The notes under the pieces are model-generated. The model worked only from the letters and a program-made list of their open reading frames with translations. It had not been told where the DNA came from and did no database searches. Positions 9,256 through 21,872 of a DNA stretch of 64,000 nucleotides are shown piece by piece. The translations under genes and the position numbers were made by a program. Position 1 is the first letter of the stretch. Each line of letters starts with the position of its first letter. Source of the DNA: Asterella californica (lineage: Eukaryota; Streptophyta; Marchantiopsida; Marchantiales; Aytoniaceae); contig JAYKYS010000002.1 of the NCBI GenBank assembly GCA_036924285.1, forward strand, positions 36,688,501 to 36,752,500. The letters run 5' to 3'.

Positions 9256-11113
9256 GACAGGCTCGTTCATTTCTGTGTAGGAACGCGAATGAAGAGTAGA
9301 ATACTCACATACCCACTGATTATGGCACAGTCTCTGTGAACGTACCCTTATCGTACGGGAATATTTCCTTGTGTTACCAAATAGCAATAAGCACTCAGCT
9401 AAGCTGTCTTGTGTTCAGATGTCTCGTGTTAGCATCCCCTGGGCATGCACATACACTCATCCGTTAGAACATGAGAAGGAGAGGATGTGTATCGCAGTAA
9501 GACACCTATTGTCAATGGAGCTTATTTTCTACCACGTCATATGGATCACGACATGTGGAGTAGAGCGGGTTATGGACCTGGGTTATTTCCACACCAGAGA
9601 AGGGGAAGATGCCACGTGAGGTATTATTTTACATAGCCGCTACCATCCGAGGAACGACGGGATGGGACATGGCCATCCGGTCCGAGTCCACAATAACAAG
9701 CCCCAGTCCACCACATTTTTCAGTCTTGGGACCAAAAGGTCGAAGGTAGAATGCAGGGAGCATTGTTTTGAACTTCAACTGAAATTCAATCTGCTCTAGA
9801 TAGCATAGTCTCGTTAGTAAGTTGTCCTATCGGTACTTCCTGTAATTAATTTACTTTGCTTTCAAGAAAAAGTGTCTTGAGACCAACACTATATACACAT
9901 ACAGCTTTACACATGATGATTTACACATGATGATGTTGATCTTGAGGAACAGAAATTCCAAATCGTTCTATGACTCAGTAAGGCCGCGAAACACCGTGAA
10001 TAAAACCTACTACTACTACAACGGATAATCGTACACCACGACCATGCAGGTTGTGCTCATGCTGCGCGTTACTGTACATGTCAGATGAATTTGCTATCCT
10101 TGAATCACATAAAATGTGCCAGTAAAGATAGCTAGAGCTGCAAGTCTGATCATTCGTTTATGTTCTTTTGCTGTTTCCCATTTTTACAGGTTCAGGTGTA
10201 CACAGTCCACCAAAATTAGAACCTTCAAGTTGGCGTGTTGATATGACTTCAAGTCAGAATGCAGAACGACGTACTTGGGTCAGATTGTATAACACGTGAC
10301 TCAATAGATTCAGCTGAATTAGCTGTGCGTGAATCGCTCGTGAGTCCGTCCAGTCCTATCCACTAGCGAGCTAAGCTGCGGATTACTACTCGATATTGCT
10401 ATATCCATCGTCTTGGTCTCGATTCGATAGAAATCCAGAGTTAAGAGACCTCATTCGGATTTACCACTTCGAGAATGTAAGAGTTGCACATGTTTAGGTC
10501 ACTTCTAGAGGCTTGCCTGCATGGCAGAACATTCACGTACAACTTCCCTGGAAATCATCTCTTCCAGAGTCTTGAACTTATGATGCGAGGAAGGGTTGGT
10601 CAGTACCCATTTTGAAAAGATACCCATCGGTTAGTAGATCACTTCTGGACCATTCTGGCTACTTCCTTTATGGGTTTATTATAGCTTTTGCGTACGTGGC
10701 CGAGTTCACGAGCTTCCAAGATGGACATCTACATCTTTGAACAAATATATATATACATATATTCGGGTTTCTAGACTTCGTTGCAATCATGTACACAATT
10801 TTTTCCCCAAACCAGGTTTCCATGCCTACACGTACAAATGAATCTCCCAAACTCCAGGGACCGTGCCTTCATGTACACATATAAATGACATCCCCAAACT
10901 TCGTGTGTACATTGATTCTCTATGTACACTTTGTTCAATCAAGAAACTTAATTTTGAATCATGCTTTTTGCGTTTGTACATGTCATCTTTTGCCTCCTCA
11001 TTCCGGGGGTTGCTTAACTTTACACGTTCGAATAAACTACAGACTATGACGGCCAAAAGAAAATACCTCTTGTGAAAGCAGCATGAGAACTTTAGAGAGC
11101 GTAAACCTTTCCG

Positions 11114-11144
11114 CTTCATTTGTCTGGGGGCCAGACAAATGAAG
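11114..11144. repeat. Perfect 14-bp inverted repeat, 3-bp loop
   Basis: The arms cttcatttgtctgg and ccagacaaatgaag flank ggg. No T-run follows and no gene lies next to it, so a terminator role is not supported. It may be a protein-binding palindrome or chance. Confidence 0.8.
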
Positions 11145-11573
11145 GAAGAAAGAGCGCTCGAGACTATACTTGAACAGGAGTTTACAAACATAAACCCAGA
11201 ATTTAAACTTCTCTAGCATTTGTCGCCCAGTAAGTGCAGAAGCTGTCACTAAACAACTGAGTTGAAAACAGTTTCAAGTTCTTTCTTACGTGACAAAGAA
11301 TTCCGGAAGTCTTTCTTACCGAGCAGCAGGGAGATTGCAATGTTGACTGGGCCCAGTAGACGCTTCTAGATGCAAACTACTTCCTACTCGTCCAGTACTT
11401 GGACTTGACTTGGACCTGGACCTCTATGTATGGTCACTCCCGTCATTATGGGAGTATTCATCGTTTCAAACAGAATCCAGTCATCGTCATCCACGTGTAA
11501 CTCTGGATGTTCCCAGCTTTCATCATCAGTAGTGAAACACTCGCGATTTTGTCGTCATGCTAGGTGTGCATTA

Positions 11574-11737
11574 GCACACTGTACTACGGGTGTGCGCTTT
11601 TCTCATCTCATCTGCAGGTTTTGTGAAAAGAGTCCGAGTCTGACGGGTGTTTGAAGCACACTGTATTACAGGTGTGCGCTTTTCTCATCTCATCTGCAGC
11701 TTTTGTCAAAAGAGTCCGAGTCTGACGGGTGTTTGAA
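11574..11737. repeat. 82-bp tandem duplication
   Basis: Unit 1 is 11574-11655 and unit 2 is 11656-11737. Both start gcacactgta and end gggtgtttgaa, with a few substitutions. It is a local, fairly young duplication in intergenic DNA. Confidence 0.92.
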
Positions 11738-12692
11738 CTGCTCACAAAGCCATGAAACTTCCTGTCCCTCATACGTGTCCCTTGTGGTTGATGCTGCGAA
11801 TCTTGGATCCCTAAGGAGAACCCACCCCACTCGGTGTCAGACATGCCTCAACTCAACAATCCATCCTTCTGTTTCAAAAGTTACGTGAGTCAGAAAAAAT
11901 GGAGCGTTTGCTCCTTCAAGTTTGCGACTGGATAATGCAGTCGGTGGTGGAATGTACGAATGAATAGGATGCGCCAATCTGACAACATACTGAGTAAAGA
12001 GATACTGTGTCCCAGGGATGGTAGACTCTCATGGAGTAGACAGAGGAACAAACGACTCTGGGTTGTAGGAATCAACAGTGGAAATTTTACTTTTTATCTT
12101 AGATCACGTGATATCCGCTCGTAGAAGTCGGCTGAAAAGATCGCTGATTCGATCATGTGCAAACTACACATTTCTTTTTGACTCGAAGCTAAGTCCGTAG
12201 GTTCAGGCTTAAGTTGTTGATTAAGTTGTTGATGGTAAGGCGTCGCTTGACTCACTGAGTCTTTTAGTTGGATGTCCTGATGAGACTGATGCCTGTTTGA
12301 ATTCCAGGAACACAGAAACAGCATCTGAATATAGAGCTGGTCGTATCAAAGGTTGTAATCTGAGCTACGGCTTCCTGTAGTAGTCGAGTTTGATTATGCT
12401 ATCTCTCCGACACCAAAGTACCATGAAGTTTATGGTTCTGGAGACCACGAAGATATCAATCACACGGTAACTGACTGGTTGAAACTGGGACAGGATTCGA
12501 ATTTCGAACAGCATCGCGCAGAGGAGAGGACGGAACACATTTTGTGATATGGGATGCACCTCCTCGTGTGTTTACTTGTATCCTTGACCCACACCAGAGC
12601 GGGAAGAAATGTCGCGCAGAATATCGCCACATTTATAGAAGATTTTGCAGAATTCTGTAATGGCCCCAAGATCAGTTGAGAATTCAAACACA

Positions 12693-15600
12693 ATGAGTGA
12701 ATATAAGAGTGACATGTGGGGATACGACGTGCGCTCCTCATCAGACGACTGCATTACCTTTCTCAACAAATATTATGTTGAGGTGAGTTTTCCTGCGCTG
12801 GTCGATTGGACTTGAGTTTCCTCACAATCAAAGCCTTTCCTTCATCATTTGGGTGTTAGTATCTCTCCTAGACTCTGACAACGGATGTTGTGCCGAAGGA
12901 ACTTTTTTGTTTCATTATGAGATCTAGATCCAGTGGGCAGACAATCAACGTTCTTATCCTATAAGACCACATACTGAAGTGACGTAAGCTCTTCTTAAGT
13001 AGAGAGCAATCAACTTCGAGTTCCCAGATTCTGAGAAAAGCGAGTTTACAGCCATTACCTCTCCAATGGGGTCTGGAAGGTCCAGAGAAATTCGTGTATA
13101 CGTTTTAATGGAATTGTATAACTTCTTATGAGTGGTAAAGGCACCTACAATAAACCACAAACAGGAATGTCTATTCCTTGTTTGTACGCATCGGAGCGTA
13201 GATGTGGGTTGTAGAGATGCAAGATCTGGACTGCTAATTTCTACGACGAAGTGAGTGAAGCAACGATCAGAAACACAACAACCATAAGAAATTATGTGTG
13301 GGAGCAAAAATAACAAGACGGTTGTTACTTGTGCAGGTTCTCAGTTATGGTCGTGACAAGCGTATCATACTACAGGCAGCAGATGCAGATAGAGGATGTG
13401 CCTTGGCTTCTGGTCTAGCCGCAGCCTATCTCTGGTCTCCTCAGAAGTCCACAACTTTAGCTCCTAGGACTCTCGTTTACCTAGCAGCAGCCAAAGAAAA
13501 CCTGGTAGGCGTCAGCTCTCGAAACAACCAAAAGAGAAATGAAATATGAGAACCACAAGTACCAGTCATTGTACATCCTCTGGGACCTGTATGAAGAAGG
13601 TCCTCTGCTGCTTGACTGTCTAGCTTACCTTGCGAAGACTAGTTTCTGTCCTCCAAAGTAAAGCTTCCTGAGTGTTACTCTTGTTAGTAGGCTTGTTGAG
13701 CCCATGAAGTATCTGGGAGGGTATCAACCATCACCTTGTCTGTCCAAATCCCATGCAGGATAGGGCATCCAACTATGAGACGCTGGTTGTCAGGGCTTTG
13801 GTTGCCTGGATAGAACATGGCTCTGAGGATGCACTTGCGCAACACTTTGAGGCAAGCCTCGTCTTAACACACATTATGTCAGTTGTACTTTCGGTTCTCA
13901 AGGAGCGTGTCATATTGATGACAGGATAATCCAGTTCACTTACGGTCTCTCATTGCAGATATTGGACAAATATCCGAAGGATTTATTGACCTTGAAAAGA
14001 GCACAAACGTTGTGTTTTACCATGGGATGGAGTGACGATATGTTGAAGCTAGCATTGAAGGTAAAATCTTATGACGATGAAATTATGAGTTAAGGAGCAT
14101 ATTGTTCGCTATTCGACCTATTTTCCTTGGAATGATACCTTGCAAAAACTGGAGTATGTATAAACAGTTTTGTGGATAGAGTTGTCTACATCATAAGTAA
14201 GCGGTTTGAATGTCTGAATGCAGGCACTACCTTATAACGTAGGAAGAGCTTACATGTTTGGAATGTTGGCCTTTGCTCTCGCTGAGGTGGGCAGCATCAG
14301 GAAAGCAGAGAGTGCTGCACGATTAGCTTTGACCCTCGAAGATCAAGATGTTTGGGCTCAGCACGCGGTTTGTACTCTGTCTTTGCGTGCCTCCATCCTT
14401 TTTAGTATTAACGTCTTACAATGAGCGACTTCAGATACCCAGATATTGGTAATATCAACTAACTTCTGACATGTTGGAATTGGTTTGTTTGTTGTATATA
14501 ACTAGCTGATGTTCGGTTTCTACAATGTGTTTGCAGCTCTGTCACGTGCTTGAGTACCAATGCCGCTTCGATGAAGCCTTGACCTTTATGAACGGATATT
14601 GCAGCTCTTGGTTTACCTGCTGCTCATTCATGTATGTGAGAACTTCTCTAACAAAACGAAATATGATTTGTATTATATCTGGAAAGTAAGTTTGTTAATT
14701 GATGTCATCTGGAGGTGGTTGGAAGGAGAATAAAGTTTCTTATGTGGCAACTTGGTGTCGAGGTGTCTTGTAGAAGTTATTGTCTGGAGTTATATGCTTT
14801 GTGTGACTGAGTGACAGCATGATGTTAAACGCAGGAGTGACCATAACTGGTGGCATGTGGCTACCTGCCAATTAGAACTAGGAGGTGATCGGGTTTTAAA
14901 AGAGGTGCTTGACATATATGACAAGCATATCTGGGGAACCCAATGTGGGAAGAAGAATCCGCAGGTCCATCTCTTCCAATATAACTTCTTTTTCGTCTCA
15001 AGAATGTTGGTACCTGTCTTATGGGGGATCGCGTAGATTCAAAAGTTAAAAAATTAACTTCCAGTTGCTTTAGAAGTTTTTCTGCTGTGGGAAGCAATCA
15101 CAAACACTTCTAGTTTCTTAAGAAGTTTTCCTGTTATGTATCCATTTGTCTCTGCAGAAGTATATAAATGCTCTCGGTCTCCTTCTGCGCTTGGAAACTC
15201 GAGTACGTAGGGGCATTATTGAGGATCGTGTTTTACAAGTCGTCAGCTCATTGAAGGAATCAGTAAGTATCTTTCCTTTATGATGTACCCTTTATAACTA
15301 CCTTCTTCCCTAGTGGAATGATGTCTCCTCCACGATATTTTGTTCAGGTGTTGTATAATATCTCAATATTGTTGACCTATAGTAATAGGTCAAGAATTAT
15401 CAACTCTGGTTTGTCAGCGCGAGCATCCACTTAGATCAACCCTGAAGGAAGACGCTTGTAGGGAGCAAGAAATTCACACTTAACGGCTTTGATATCAGCT
15501 CTGCCTCGCCTGGAACATGGCAAGACCGGTCACTAGGAAGCTTAATTTTGACTTTGAATATGTCTGGTGGGCCCTCAGGCATTGAGGCATCGAGAACTCC

Positions 15601-16826
15601 TTCTCGATGTACTATCAATCTGGGCTTTTGGGCGTGCTCATCAGCTAGAAGAAGCCACTCAGATGCTCAACCATCTGAATCACAGGTAAGAACCTGAACG
15701 TGAGAAAGTGTGCTTCCAAAGTGTCGATATAAACTCGTCAGCAACGCAGATTCAGCATACGTGTGATGATCATGCAGAGTACTGGCCGTGGAGGGACATA
15801 AACAGGAAAATTTACAATGTGTCATATCGGTATGCTTTGAATCATCCACACTACGCGCCAATCCTGATTCAGTTCCTTTTGTGGAAAAGTTCCTAGACGT
15901 TCACCACTTGTTGTACCCTAATGGAGAGGAATTTCCTCACGCAACCTTTCAAGTTTGTCATCATTCCACTGGCTGTCCTTGCAGCTTGCAGCTGCCTTAT
16001 GCGAGTATGGCCGGGGTAACTTTATAGCTGTTGGGGAGACTTTAGGGTCTTCCTTCTCTATCGGCAAACTTAAGGCAAGAGGAAACTAAACGGTGCAAAG
16101 TTTTCTGTCTTATGGTCGTTTCGTTATGGAGTTCGTAGTAAGATACTGTTTCTACCCAAACTGCTTTGCTTTCTCAGGCGCTTGGTGCTTCGACCGAACA
16201 GCTGGACGTGTTTGAGGATATCTGGTGTATTGCCTCCCTTCGAGCAGGGCGAGCTGAACAGGGTAATGTGCAGGATTTTCTAACATGGTTACAAGATGAA
16301 AGCCGGATGAGCTGAACAGGGTAATGTGCAGGATTTTCTAACATGGTTACAAGATGAAAGCCGGATGTGCGTACATCCTACTTAATCTGCATGAGTACTG
16401 ATTCTGCTACTTGTACATCTACAGTGGTTGAGGGGGCGGAAAGACTCACCGGAGAAAGGCCAGGGATTTCTTTTCGGTGGAGACTTCTGGTAACATACAC
16501 ATTCACACTTCATCAAGTGCTTTGTGGGGTATAATCGCAGATGACCAACTTCAGACTTTCTTTTAGTGCCTCTTCAGACTAAAAGCTTTCATTTACGGTA
16601 CGACCCACTCGTGGTCCTAAATAGCTCCTGGAGACAACGCTAATGCCGCCTGCAATACTGGCCACGGTGTCAACAGGAAGACGCATACGCTAAAACTGGA
16701 CGGCCAACTGAAGCCCTTGTTGCAGGTTCGAAAGCAATGGCGCTGGAAGCAGCAGCTGAAAGGGAGTGGGAAAAGGCAATGGCGCTGGAAGCAGCACCTG
16801 AAAGGGAGTGGGAAACATGTGGTTGA
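12693..16826 (+). CDS. TTC38: TTC38-like tetratricopeptide-repeat protein, about 13 exons
   Basis: Exons by phase and homology: 12693-12782, 13337-13504, 13759-13851, 13959-14060, 14224-14367, 14537-14631, 14835-14964, 15158-15262, 15579-15685, tentatively 15778-15818, 15992-16074, 16178-16262, 16425-16489, 16677-16826; about 485 aa, close to the roughly 470 aa of the family. Diagnostic stretches are WGYDV, VLSYGR, YPKDLLTLKRAQ, WAQHALCHVLEYQ, HNWWHVA, YINALGLLLR, ASTEQLDVF and FRWRLL. TTC38 proteins are soluble alpha-helical TPR proteins; their molecular role is poorly defined. Odd points: the introns after 13851 and 16074 appear to start with GC, a 58-bp duplication copies one splice donor, and the last exon holds an in-frame 42-bp duplication. 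The join between 15685 and 15992 is uncertain: exon 9 ends in phase 2 and only the small tentative exon restores phase. Confidence 0.82.
16251..16366 (+). repeat. 58-bp tandem duplication across an exon-intron border
   Basis: Two identical units, 16251-16308 and 16309-16366, begin gagctgaacagg. Each contains the end of the TTC38-like exon and its donor (agg then gtaatg). Use of the second donor would add 58 nt, shift the frame and meet a TGA at once, so the first donor is the productive one. Confidence 0.95.
16734..16817 (+). repeat. 42-bp in-frame tandem duplication in the last TTC38-like exon
   Basis: Units 16734-16775 and 16776-16817 encode KAMALEAA(A/P)EREWE-type peptides twice, adding 14 residues to the C-terminus without breaking the frame. 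The units differ by very few bases, so the duplication is young. Confidence 0.93.
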
Positions 16827-17735
16827 AGGTTTTACCGGACGTCTAGAGATTTGTCTGTAAATTAGGATTGATTCGGCTAGATTAAACAAGATCAAACACT
16901 GAGTGTAAGTCCTTGGATATTTGTCTGAAGCATCAGCTTGATTGGTCATCAGTTCGATGACAAGTGAGCTGTATTTGTTTTAATGTCATTCGACGAGTTG
17001 CCGCAATCCCGATGAAGAGTTCTCATCTCAGAGGTAACGACAGTAGACGAAGGAGGAGAAACAGTGTTGGCGATCCGGTCTTTACATGCTGAATCTTTCA
17101 CATAAATATGATTCGGGACAGACATGTCTGAAAAAGCGTTCAAGGTCTGCATAATCCGTCCACAAATGGGCTAAATTACACTGCGGACACGCCGGGATGC
17201 CGCACCAGAAATAATCTGAAAAACGTTCAAAGAGAAACCCTGGAAATCTAAACCTGAGTACGCTCGGGGAGAAACATCTTGCAACAGCCGAGCGGTACCT
17301 CACAAAAGAGTTGCGGGACTAAGGTATAGAGAGGTGTGGAACAGAACGCCGTCTTTCAGTCGGAGCTGTAGAATGATCATTCAAAATCCACAGAAGTGGT
17401 CGCCGACAGTGGCATTCGCTGGAACAGCAAAGACGGTTATCCTGGGCTGTTCTTGGCTTTTCCACAAACAGCAAAGTTTCCATTCCACTCCAGCACAGTC
17501 GTCATTGCTACATGTTCTTTAGTGCCAAAAGTAGCATTAGCCCAAAAGTCTCAAGCGACTGAAGAAGGAAGTTTACCTCCCATCGAAGACTGATGGATAC
17601 CTCAACTGCCCCAGCGTATATACAACTGCAGCTACGACTGCGTGCAGTATGATCCCGAAGTACTAAACTTGCATTCCTTTGTACAACCGTCATACTTATA
17701 CAACTCCATTTCGGCCGACAGGCCCAACGGAATAC
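16827..17735. other. Convergent intergenic gap
   Basis: This lies between the 3' ends of the TTC38-like gene (+) and the membrane-protein gene (-) and presumably holds both 3' UTRs. No further gene is recognised; ORFs here are short and overlap on both strands. Confidence 0.5.
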
Positions 17736-20700
17736 TTAACGAGTCCTTTCTACTCCATACCTTATGGGCCACGTTTTCCCAGTATCTAAAGAACCTGAAG
17801 GCCTCTTACTCCCGGAGGAGGTCTTGGACTCATACTGTTGTCCGGGAGTGTTGCTGTCATCCTTGGACCTCAGATACAGTTGCCGATAATCAAACCCAGA
17901 AGAAATACCTCTTTTCTGCTTTTGAAGGCGTGTTCCGCCGGTAGGGTACGAATCCCTGTTTGCCTTCTTCGCCGTTTTAGGTGCAACCGATGCATCAACT
18001 GCTTCGTATTTTAAGTCTCTGACACTGTCTGAGGCCCTGCTGACTCCTCTCACTTGCAACACCTTCCCTGCCAACAATCTCCGAAGAATCAGCACCACGA
18101 TTATACTTCGATGTGCTGACAACCAAAGGCGGTTAATAAATACGTTACAGGGGATACGCTCAAATCATCTAGCAACGACCCACGCAAAGACGCTTCGCTT
18201 CTGCACTCCGAATTACCTTGGCTTTCCCTCGGATGTTTGATGAAGACCCCATCAGAATCCCGAACCCAAAAATTTTGCTTGTGGAAAAATGAGTCCAGCT
18301 GAGATCCCGACTGACCAGTAATGTTGGTCCGAAACTCCTTCCCAGCACCTGAACTTGCTCCAAATTCCTCCAACTTCTCTATTGTCGTATTGTTGTAAGG
18401 GTGTTCGAAACCCTCAGCTCCGTGTGGATGATTTGCACTGCTGGCCCACATATCACCTCTATCGGTGTTAGCAGCATCTGCGTTTGAAGCTGAAGCTCGT
18501 ACCGTTTCATCATTACTCCTTACTGCTTCTGACTCTAGTAACCTTGTTTCGGAAGTTGCTGGACTAGTCATCCGCTCATGTATCATTTCCTGTGATATCC
18601 CGGGAGTTGCAGCCTGTTCACTGGAAGCTGGTGTTTCAGAAACTTCCCCAACCCATTCCTCTTCACTAGCTTCCAGCGACTCTCGTTTTGGAAGGAGTTC
18701 CGGAGCTGAGTCTGGGGACTCCACACTACTCTTGATTATTACACTCTCTCCAACTCGAATCTCTTCCGCTACAGAATATCGCACGTCACTACCTGAGCTC
18801 TGACCGGTAGCCTTCTGCACATCAAAGCCCCTCGTCCGAGTATCCATGAAATTTGCAGCTCCGCTACCGCTGTCTGCTTGACTTGCTCCTGCGTACTCCC
18901 CAAGCTCAGCTTTACTCGGCAAGTTGAACTGGTCAGTCTCCCTGACAAAAGTCGATTTGTTGTCCGTAATTTCAGGGTCATCAGGAGCAGGGTTTTGTTT
19001 CCTTCTACGCGTTCCGAGTAAATCATCAGTAGGTGTCTTTTGAGGAGGTTCAGTCCCTAAGCCATAATCTTCACGCCTGTTTGAACCTCCATTCACCGGG
19101 GAAAAGGACTTTCTGCTTCGTGGAGAAACATCCGGTCCAACGCTGTTAAATGGAACCTCTTCACCCTGCGCCAACTGCAGGGAGGACGACGCCCCTCCAT
19201 TTTCACCATCAATTCGATCACTTCTCTCAGCCAGGAAGCTGATTGACTTCGAGCTAGCACTTTTCCTGCTACCAACTCCACCCTTCATTTCGTCCGGAAA
19301 GACGGACGCCGAGGCAACCCGACTTTGTGACTCCACCGTGTCCACCTCCTTGGCCGGACTTTTTCGCCTGTAGGCGAGTGGATCAAGTTGTTTAGGTCTT
19401 GATGAGAGCCAGAAGAAAGGCTTGTTAGTTGACTCCGATACAGAATTTACTTCGACATCACTATCCCTTGTTTGGTTTGTTGAATCGTTCTGCAGAAACC
19501 TGGAGTCGAAATTACCATATTCTGCATTATTCCGCCCTCTTTCTGAAGGTGCAAGCTCCACCTTCTCGCGTGATACTAATTCAGTCCTCTTTCCAACTTT
19601 TATGCCTTGAATACTTCTGCCAAAAGATTTGCCGGCCGAACTACTTTCTCCTTTGGTGTTTGGGGTCAAGGGTGACCCTCTAGTCCTTGTGAGAGGCAGG
19701 TCATCCGCAAAGTACCTGGTTTTAGTTTCTTCCAGCGCAGGGGATTCCAACATCTCCCTACTATCATCGACTATAGCAGAGGTTGATTGTGGGAACTGAG
19801 GGATTCCTAGTGCTTCATCATCTTCCTTGCCACCTTTCCCCTGCAAATCTGCAGACTCCAAAGCCCTCAAGTCATCTAGAGCAGACTCATAAACAGCATC
19901 TCCTATTTGTACACCCGCCTTGAACCTTGTCCTGGTACCGCTACTCCCTCTCTCTGTTTGCCTATCACTAGTCCTGTTCACAAAACGATCTGGGAGCTGC
20001 TCAGAGAGTCTTGAAGGTTTTGATGCATAACTCGAGTTCTGTATTGTGCCTGTTAATGTTTCTCTCGCTGCCTGTCTTCTGTCTAAATCTCCTGACTGCC
20101 CCGTCGCAGGACCTGAATCTCCATTTAAAGCAACATCATTTAAGACAGTCATAGTGCTTCCGCCTGAACTATTAGGCGAAGCTACTGAACCAGACGATGC
20201 CTTCTCAACCTGAACAGAGCTCTCATTTGAGCCGAGAAGCCTATTTCGAGCAGCCTTGACAAATGCTGGGACAGCCTGCAGAAAGCTCCAAGGATCTTGT
20301 CCTGAATCTTTCATATCAGGTGTAGAAAGCTGGGCTTTCGTGCGCGTCTCATCAACCTTAAGCTCTGCTTCATTTTTGTTTCCCTCTCCTGACGAGAGGC
20401 CTAGAATTTTCTGCCGGATAAAAAGTACTAAAGCTATACTTCCGTAAGCCAAAACGCCACCGGTAACTGCTTCCCGTTTATCGCTGATCCAAACGGAAAA
20501 ATCACTCGCTTCCCGTAAAACCCGCATGCTAGATGTCTGCATCTTCTGCCAAACTTCTGCCGCAATGGACACCGTACTAGATTCTTCACTTTCCGTTGGT
20601 GCTAGGATCGTCTGATCTCCAAGCCTCCTCTTCCACTCGCCCCATAATATCCCTGTCATATCCTGGCTATTACTTTCTCCAATCTCCTCACTTCGTTCTG

Positions 20701-21872
20701 AGGATAGCTCCACTTCATCCCCTTCTTCTTTAGCATTTGCTGATGATCCTGACTTCTTCACTTTGAGAGCCTCCTCAGAAGCAGTTTCTCTGCTGAAGCT
20801 GGGTGCTCTCCCGGTGCCAGGTAGCACCGACTTCTCTGGTTTTGGAGCAGGATCTACAGACTTCGAACCAGGAGCAGACATCTCAAATCCTTCACGTCCT
20901 CCTTCCCTTTTGGATGCTCTATCCGTACCATCAGTCGGCTTGCTGCTGTTCTGCGTAACGTTCTTTGGTACTGAATCTACAAATTTTGAGCTAGGAGCAG
21001 ACAACTCAGGTTGTCCAGCTTCAGCTGCTTGCTTCGATAGAGGCAGTGGGTCCTGAATTTTAGGCGCATCCTCGATTGGTTTGCGATTTTCTTCCTTGAT
21101 TCCATCATCGAGAAGATAATCCTTATGACCTCTCCCGTCAAGTACAATGTCCTCAGGACTGATAGAAGATCTACTGGCTTTCAGCAACTCCTGAAGAACC
21201 AAAATCAGCTCTTCATCGCTCATCTCCCGGAATCTACAAAAGGAAGTCGGAAGTCGATGAGAACATGCTCCACAGATGCTAGCAAAGTGACGGAAGACAC
21301 AAAACCGAAGATCTAGCATCGCAACAGCACACAGAGGAGCTCATCACCATCACATACCATGCTGAACTGCCCTATCCGACTAGTGGTATTCTCCCCATCT
21401 ATCCACTCTCTTGTGTCGCGGAAGGAAAGCGCCAAGTTGCAACAGAAAGGAAGATCTTTTATCTCAAGATCTGATAGAAGGACGAACCATTCTACGGGGC
21501 TCCAAATCTAACCGTATGTACATCTAGACTAGCACCCAATTGCTTGCGAAATAAGGAGTCCCTTCTTTCATGGACTGACTGTTTGACGATGATACTTTCT
21601 TAAATTACTGAACTTAACAATCCTGGAATATGTCTCTGGGTCTAATTCCCACAACATAGAAACAAATGTTTCAACACTACTAGCAAAGGAAGTGCACACC
21701 TACGCGCCAACTGCTTTGCTAATATAGCTTCCACAGATGAGACTTTGTTAGTTGACGCATCCACCAGCCCACTGAACTTTGGTTGGAAAGTAGATTCTAC
21801 ACCTGCTCGAGCGTCTGTGCTTCCAAGTGCAGTGCTTAACACGACTGCCAACACTGCAGCACCATAGCTCAT
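17736..21872 (-). CDS. Large Ser/Glu-rich single-pass membrane protein, family not recognised
   Basis: The model is three exons on the minus strand: 21872-21700, 21233-18217 and 18115-17736, phases agreeing, about 1189 aa. The long central exon is one uninterrupted frame of about 3 kb. Exon 1 starts at the first ATG after an in-frame TAA and encodes a hydrophobic leader (AAVLAVVLSTALG) ending in ARA, like a signal or transit peptide. A helical segment follows (SSVEAILAKQLARR, MSDEELILVLQELLKAS). One clear transmembrane helix lies at about residues 313-332 (GGVLAYGSIALVLFI). Nearly everything else is Ser, Glu, Lys and Gly-rich and probably disordered. Exon 1 and the short last exon (hydrophobic IIVVLIL patch, then a basic tail) rest on phase and splice signals only; the alternative start is the Met at 21223. 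I cannot assign a function. Confidence 0.65.

Larger units (their letters stand above)
9256..12692. other. Intergenic between O-methyltransferase and TTC38-like gene
   Basis: I see no supportable gene in these 3.4 kb. It holds a 14-bp direct repeat (ttacacatgatgat, twice, about 9906-9933), a hairpin at 11114-11144 and an 82-bp tandem duplication at 11574-11737. Short ORFs on both strands overlap one another and show no domain. Confidence 0.5.

Noticed and set aside
10826..11191. 121-codon ORF on the minus strand
   Set aside because: It is overlapped by other ORFs on both strands and has low-complexity AT-driven composition and no domain.
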